Below are positions 61,895 to 64,000 of a stretch of DNA of 64,000 bases, in pieces; positions within the stretch are counted from its first letter, which is position 1; the number at the start of each line of letters is the position of its first letter. This DNA comes from Terriglobia bacterium (GTDB lineage: Bacteria > Acidobacteriota > Terriglobia > Terriglobales > Acidobacteriaceae). Both the position numbers and the translations under genes were made by a program. The notes below the pieces were generated by a model. The model had not been told where the DNA came from. It searched no databases and was given only the letters and a program-made list of their open reading frames with translations. The stretch is from the NCBI GenBank assembly GCA_020073525.1, contig JAIQFA010000019.1, positions 1 through 64,000 on the forward strand. The letters are read 5' to 3'.

Positions 61895-61915
61895 GGTTCA
61901 CGACCGCCGCGTTCC

Positions 61916-62470
61916 ATGGACAACGCATTGGGAAAGAAGATCCTGATTTTGATCACGGCCATCGCGGTCGTGATAGGACTGTATTTCCTGAGCCGGCACC
62001 GGGTGCTGTCGCCTGCTAACAAGGTTAGAAACATCGCCCAACGTCCCGTCGCTCCGGAATTCTCGCTCCCTGAATTGACGGGACAGACGTTCGATCTCTC
62101 CGCTTACCGGGGCAAAGTCGTTCTCCTCGATTTCTGGGCCACGTGGTGCGATCCTTGCCGGGAAGAAATCCCGCATTTTGTGGAATTGCAGGACAAGTAT
62201 CGAGATCAAGGCTTACAGATCGTCGGCATTTCCATGGACGATGGGCCGGAGCCCGTCCGCGACTTCTACCAGCGATTTCACATGAATTATCCGGTGGCCA
62301 TGGGCAACGCCAAGATTGGCGAACTGTATGGTGGAGTGCTCGGCTTGCCGATAGCGTTCCTCATCGACCGCGATGGCCGCATCGAAGCCAAGCACATTGG
62401 CGCGACGGATCGATCCGTTTTTGAGCGGGAGATTCAAGCTCTTCTGCAAAGCCAACGAAAGTCTCAATAA
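61916..62470 (+). CDS. TlpA-like membrane-anchored thioredoxin
   Basis: A 184-residue protein with an N-terminal membrane anchor (ILILITAIAVVIGLYFL) and a thioredoxin fold of the AhpC/TlpA type: LDFWATWCDPCREEIP with active cysteines C78 and C81, and cis-Pro in GLPIAFLIDRDG. It would reduce or exchange disulfides on the periplasmic face, likely serving the rhodanese-like protein just upstream or cytochrome c assembly. Start: ATG 61916. Confidence 0.92.
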   Translation: MDNALGKKILILITAIAVVIGLYFLSRHRVLSPANKVRNIAQRPVAPEFSLPELTGQTFDLSAYRGKVVLLDFWATWCDPCREEIPHFVELQDKYRDQGLQIVGISMDDGPEPVRDFYQRFHMNYPVAMGNAKIGELYGGVLGLPIAFLIDRDGRIEAKHIGATDRSVFEREIQALLQSQRKSQ

Positions 62471-62499
62471 CCCTGCCGCGGTGACACGGAGTTTCGCTT

Positions 62500-63387
62500 T
62501 CAGTCTGCGCTCTTCCCCAGCGCCTTCTCATAACGCGCCATCACTTCCTTTCGCAATTTGGCCGCTTTAGCCCGATGCGGCACCTGACTCGGCATTTGCC
62601 GGCATTCCAGAATGGTGGCCTCTAAACCCGCCAGGAAGGCTTGGCACGGGTCGCAACCCTCTAAATGTTTTTCCAGTTCCTCGCACAAGGAATCGTCCAG
62701 CTGTTCGTCCAGATAGTTCGAGAGTTCCGCGAACATTGCCTTACACCGCGCCGGCCTGGGCTGCTCGGAAGCCGCGGCCCGCGGAGCGACGGCGACGATA
62801 CTTCGGCCCGGGCGTGGTTTCCACGCTTTCATCAGTTCCTTGCGCACGAACAGCCGGGCGCGATGCAGACGCACGCGAACGGTCCCTGAGCGCAAGCCGG
62901 TGATCTCCGCGACCTCTTCGTCGGTCAGCCCTTCCATATCGCGCAGCACCAGAACAATCCGGTACGGCGGCGGCAGTCGCTGAATTGCCTGTCGCAACCA
63001 CCCCGCCTCCTCGCTGCGGATGGCGAAGGTTTCAGGGTTGATGCTCTCTCCGCGCAAGCGCTCCAGTTCCCGCCCGTCAGGCATGAGTTCTTCGAGAGAA
63101 AGGTCTGCCTTGGGAGCGAACTTGCTTCGGCGGCGGCTCATCAGGCAACGGTTCTTCGCGACCTTATAAAGCCACACCAACAGGGCTTTCGGACTCTCAA
63201 ACTTGGGCAGGTGCGGAACCGACTTAACCAGCACTTCCTGCATCGTGTCTTCCGCATCCTCGCGCTGGCCGCAAACCTTCATGCTGAACGAGAAAACGGT
63301 GTTCTGAAGCAAGGCCAGGGCTTGTTCCAAGGCTTTGTCATCGCCCCGCCGCAAGAGCATGACGGCTTGTTCTATTTCGGAACGCAT
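62500..63387 (-). CDS. ECF sigma factor with C-terminal zinc anti-sigma domain
   Basis: A 295-residue fusion. Residues about 15-185 are an ECF sigma factor: region 2 (CGQREDAEDTMQEVLVKSVP), region 4 (LPPPYRIVLVLRDMEGLTDE ... GLRSGTVRVRLHRAR). Residues about 213-255 have a zinc anti-sigma (ZAS) pattern with H241, C245 and C248 (HLEGCDPC) after a helix, plus Cys215. The tail is helical. Such a fused ECF/ZAS arrangement is unusual and would couple sensing to activity in one protein. ATG 63387 is favoured over a TTG three codons upstream. Confidence 0.85.
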   Translation of the reverse strand: MRSEIEQAVMLLRRGDDKALEQALALLQNTVFSFSMKVCGQREDAEDTMQEVLVKSVPHLPKFESPKALLVWLYKVAKNRCLMSRRRSKFAPKADLSLEELMPDGRELERLRGESINPETFAIRSEEAGWLRQAIQRLPPPYRIVLVLRDMEGLTDEEVAEITGLRSGTVRVRLHRARLFVRKELMKAWKPRPGRSIVAVAPRAAASEQPRPARCKAMFAELSNYLDEQLDDSLCEELEKHLEGCDPCQAFLAGLEATILECRQMPSQVPHRAKAAKLRKEVMARYEKALGKSAD

Positions 63388-63495
63388 CGGGTCCAATGTA
63401 GCACTTCTGTGTCCTCCCTTTGGTCACTGCCGTCCCGGTAGGTGGTCACTCTGGACGGTGCCCAATGTCACGGCAATGGCATCGTTTGTTGCGTA

Positions 63496-63549
63496 GTATG
63501 TATATATGTTTCGAAGTATCGCAACTATGAAGTAATGAAATATACATAC
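63496..63549. promoter_or_regulatory. AT-rich inverted repeat in the sigma factor/cytochrome promoter gap
   Basis: GTATGTATAT (63496-63505) and ATATACATAC (63540-63549) are perfect complements 34 bases apart in the divergent gap between the ECF gene and the cytochrome c gene. It could be a regulator site or a structural element; no protein is known. Confidence 0.4.
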
Positions 63550-63593
63550 ACCTACATACGACAATCTGAACTCAATCCGCAAGCGGAGGACAC

Positions 63594-63944
63594 ATGGAAC
63601 GGCTTTATTCATCATTCATTACAGCGTTACTTTTCGGACTGCTGCTGGTCACGGCGGGGTCCGCAATGGCGCAGAGTCTTAACGGCAAGGAGTTGTATCG
63701 CAACAACTGCAAGGTCTGTCACGACAAAGGGTCGCCCCAGGGCCAGTACTCGCCCATGACCCTCACCCAGGATCAGTGGAGAACGTTCTTCAAGCTCAAG
63801 CTGATTCCGGCGCACAAGAATGTACTGCACCCCAAAACGGGCGGCAAGTTGCTCGAGCAACTCACCCCCGACCAAATGAAAGCAATTCAGCGCTTTGCCA
63901 TCGATCACGCCGCAGATTCCGAACAACCCGCGACCTGCGGTTAG
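63594..63944 (+). CDS. Small exported cytochrome c
   Basis: A 116-residue protein. Signal peptide (ITALLFGLLLVTAGSAMAQ). One heme-binding CxxCH (C39-K-V-C42-H43 in NNCKVCHDKG); the sixth ligand is probably one of the later Met or His residues (MKAIQRF). It is a monoheme class I-like cytochrome. GGAGGACAC lies before ATG 63594. It is divergent from the ECF gene and may be its target. Confidence 0.88.
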   Translation: MERLYSSFITALLFGLLLVTAGSAMAQSLNGKELYRNNCKVCHDKGSPQGQYSPMTLTQDQWRTFFKLKLIPAHKNVLHPKTGGKLLEQLTPDQMKAIQRFAIDHAADSEQPATCG

Positions 63945-63990
63945 CCGGTGGCCGTGACCGTACGAGAAGGACAAAGGGAGGACGAATATC

Positions 63991-64000
63991 ATGCATAGAT
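63991..64000 (+). CDS. Start of a gene cut by the window end
   Basis: ATG at 63991 preceded by GGGAGGAC about 9 bases upstream; only the first codons are present. It follows the cytochrome c gene by 46 bases in the same direction, so likely the same transcript. The product cannot be named. Confidence 0.4.

Overview
The window looks like a chromosomal contig of a soil-type Acidobacteriota (Terriglobia-like) bacterium. This is inferred from GC-rich coding, a PEP-CTERM protein, a secreted small cysteine-rich protein and an Ig-like lipoprotein of the kind common in that phylum, a fused YncE/alkaline-phosphatase-type enzyme, a menaquinone-type three-subunit succinate dehydrogenase, and intergenic spaces packed with dispersed palindromes. 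No rRNA, tRNA, prophage or CRISPR array was found. The one structural RNA is a complete tmRNA.

Layout. 1-2.8 kb: an EcsC-like protein and RNase J. 2.8-4.8 kb: a small accessory island with two ParE/RelE-type toxin-antitoxin pairs (opposite strands, a clear 27-bp palindromic operator in front of the second) enclosing two unknown genes. 4.8-13.9 kb: threonine/serine dehydratase, purine permease, Gfo/Idh oxidoreductase, a PEP-CTERM protein, a receiver-PilZ-PilZ protein, a PTPS-related membrane protein and RdgB. 14.3-25 kb: central metabolism (sdhCAB, icd, mdh) interspersed with an M15-like protein, a P-loop kinase, a dipeptidase and two cyclophilins. 25-31 kb: a LysR regulator coupled to a POTRA-only secreted protein, an M48 peptidase and a class V aminotransferase.

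31-35.6 kb is the accessory hot spot. An OLD/AAA15-like ATPase overlaps a DUF4276-like partner gene, and next to them lies a complete 2,500-bp IS1595-family element with 25-bp terminal inverted repeats and a perfect 8-bp target duplication. Besides its DDE transposase the element carries two passengers: an unknown protein and a trypsin-fold serine protease.

35.8-47 kb: an ABC-2 exporter, a YncE/phosphatase fusion, a class C beta-lactamase-like hydrolase, a stand-alone Clp-type AAA+ ATPase overlapping a receiver that lacks its phospho-acceptor Asp, and transketolase. 46.2-52.5 kb: a co-directional set with response regulator, histidine kinase, coiled-coil porin, cupredoxin and PPK2. In front of it stand three TGTCA half-sites at exact 11-bp spacing, a Pho-box-like arrangement.

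53-64 kb: an Ig-like lipoprotein, tmRNA, an RND efflux operon (TolC, adaptor, pump) trailed by a DUF2892-type protein and a probable 29-residue membrane peptide, OsmC, a secreted rhodanese, a TlpA-like thioredoxin, an ECF sigma factor with a built-in zinc anti-sigma domain, and a small cytochrome c. A recurring theme is at least six families of intergenic palindromes (27-131 bp). One pair is about 47 kb apart in opposite orientation, and one hairpin-rich insert seems to be translated inside a membrane protein.
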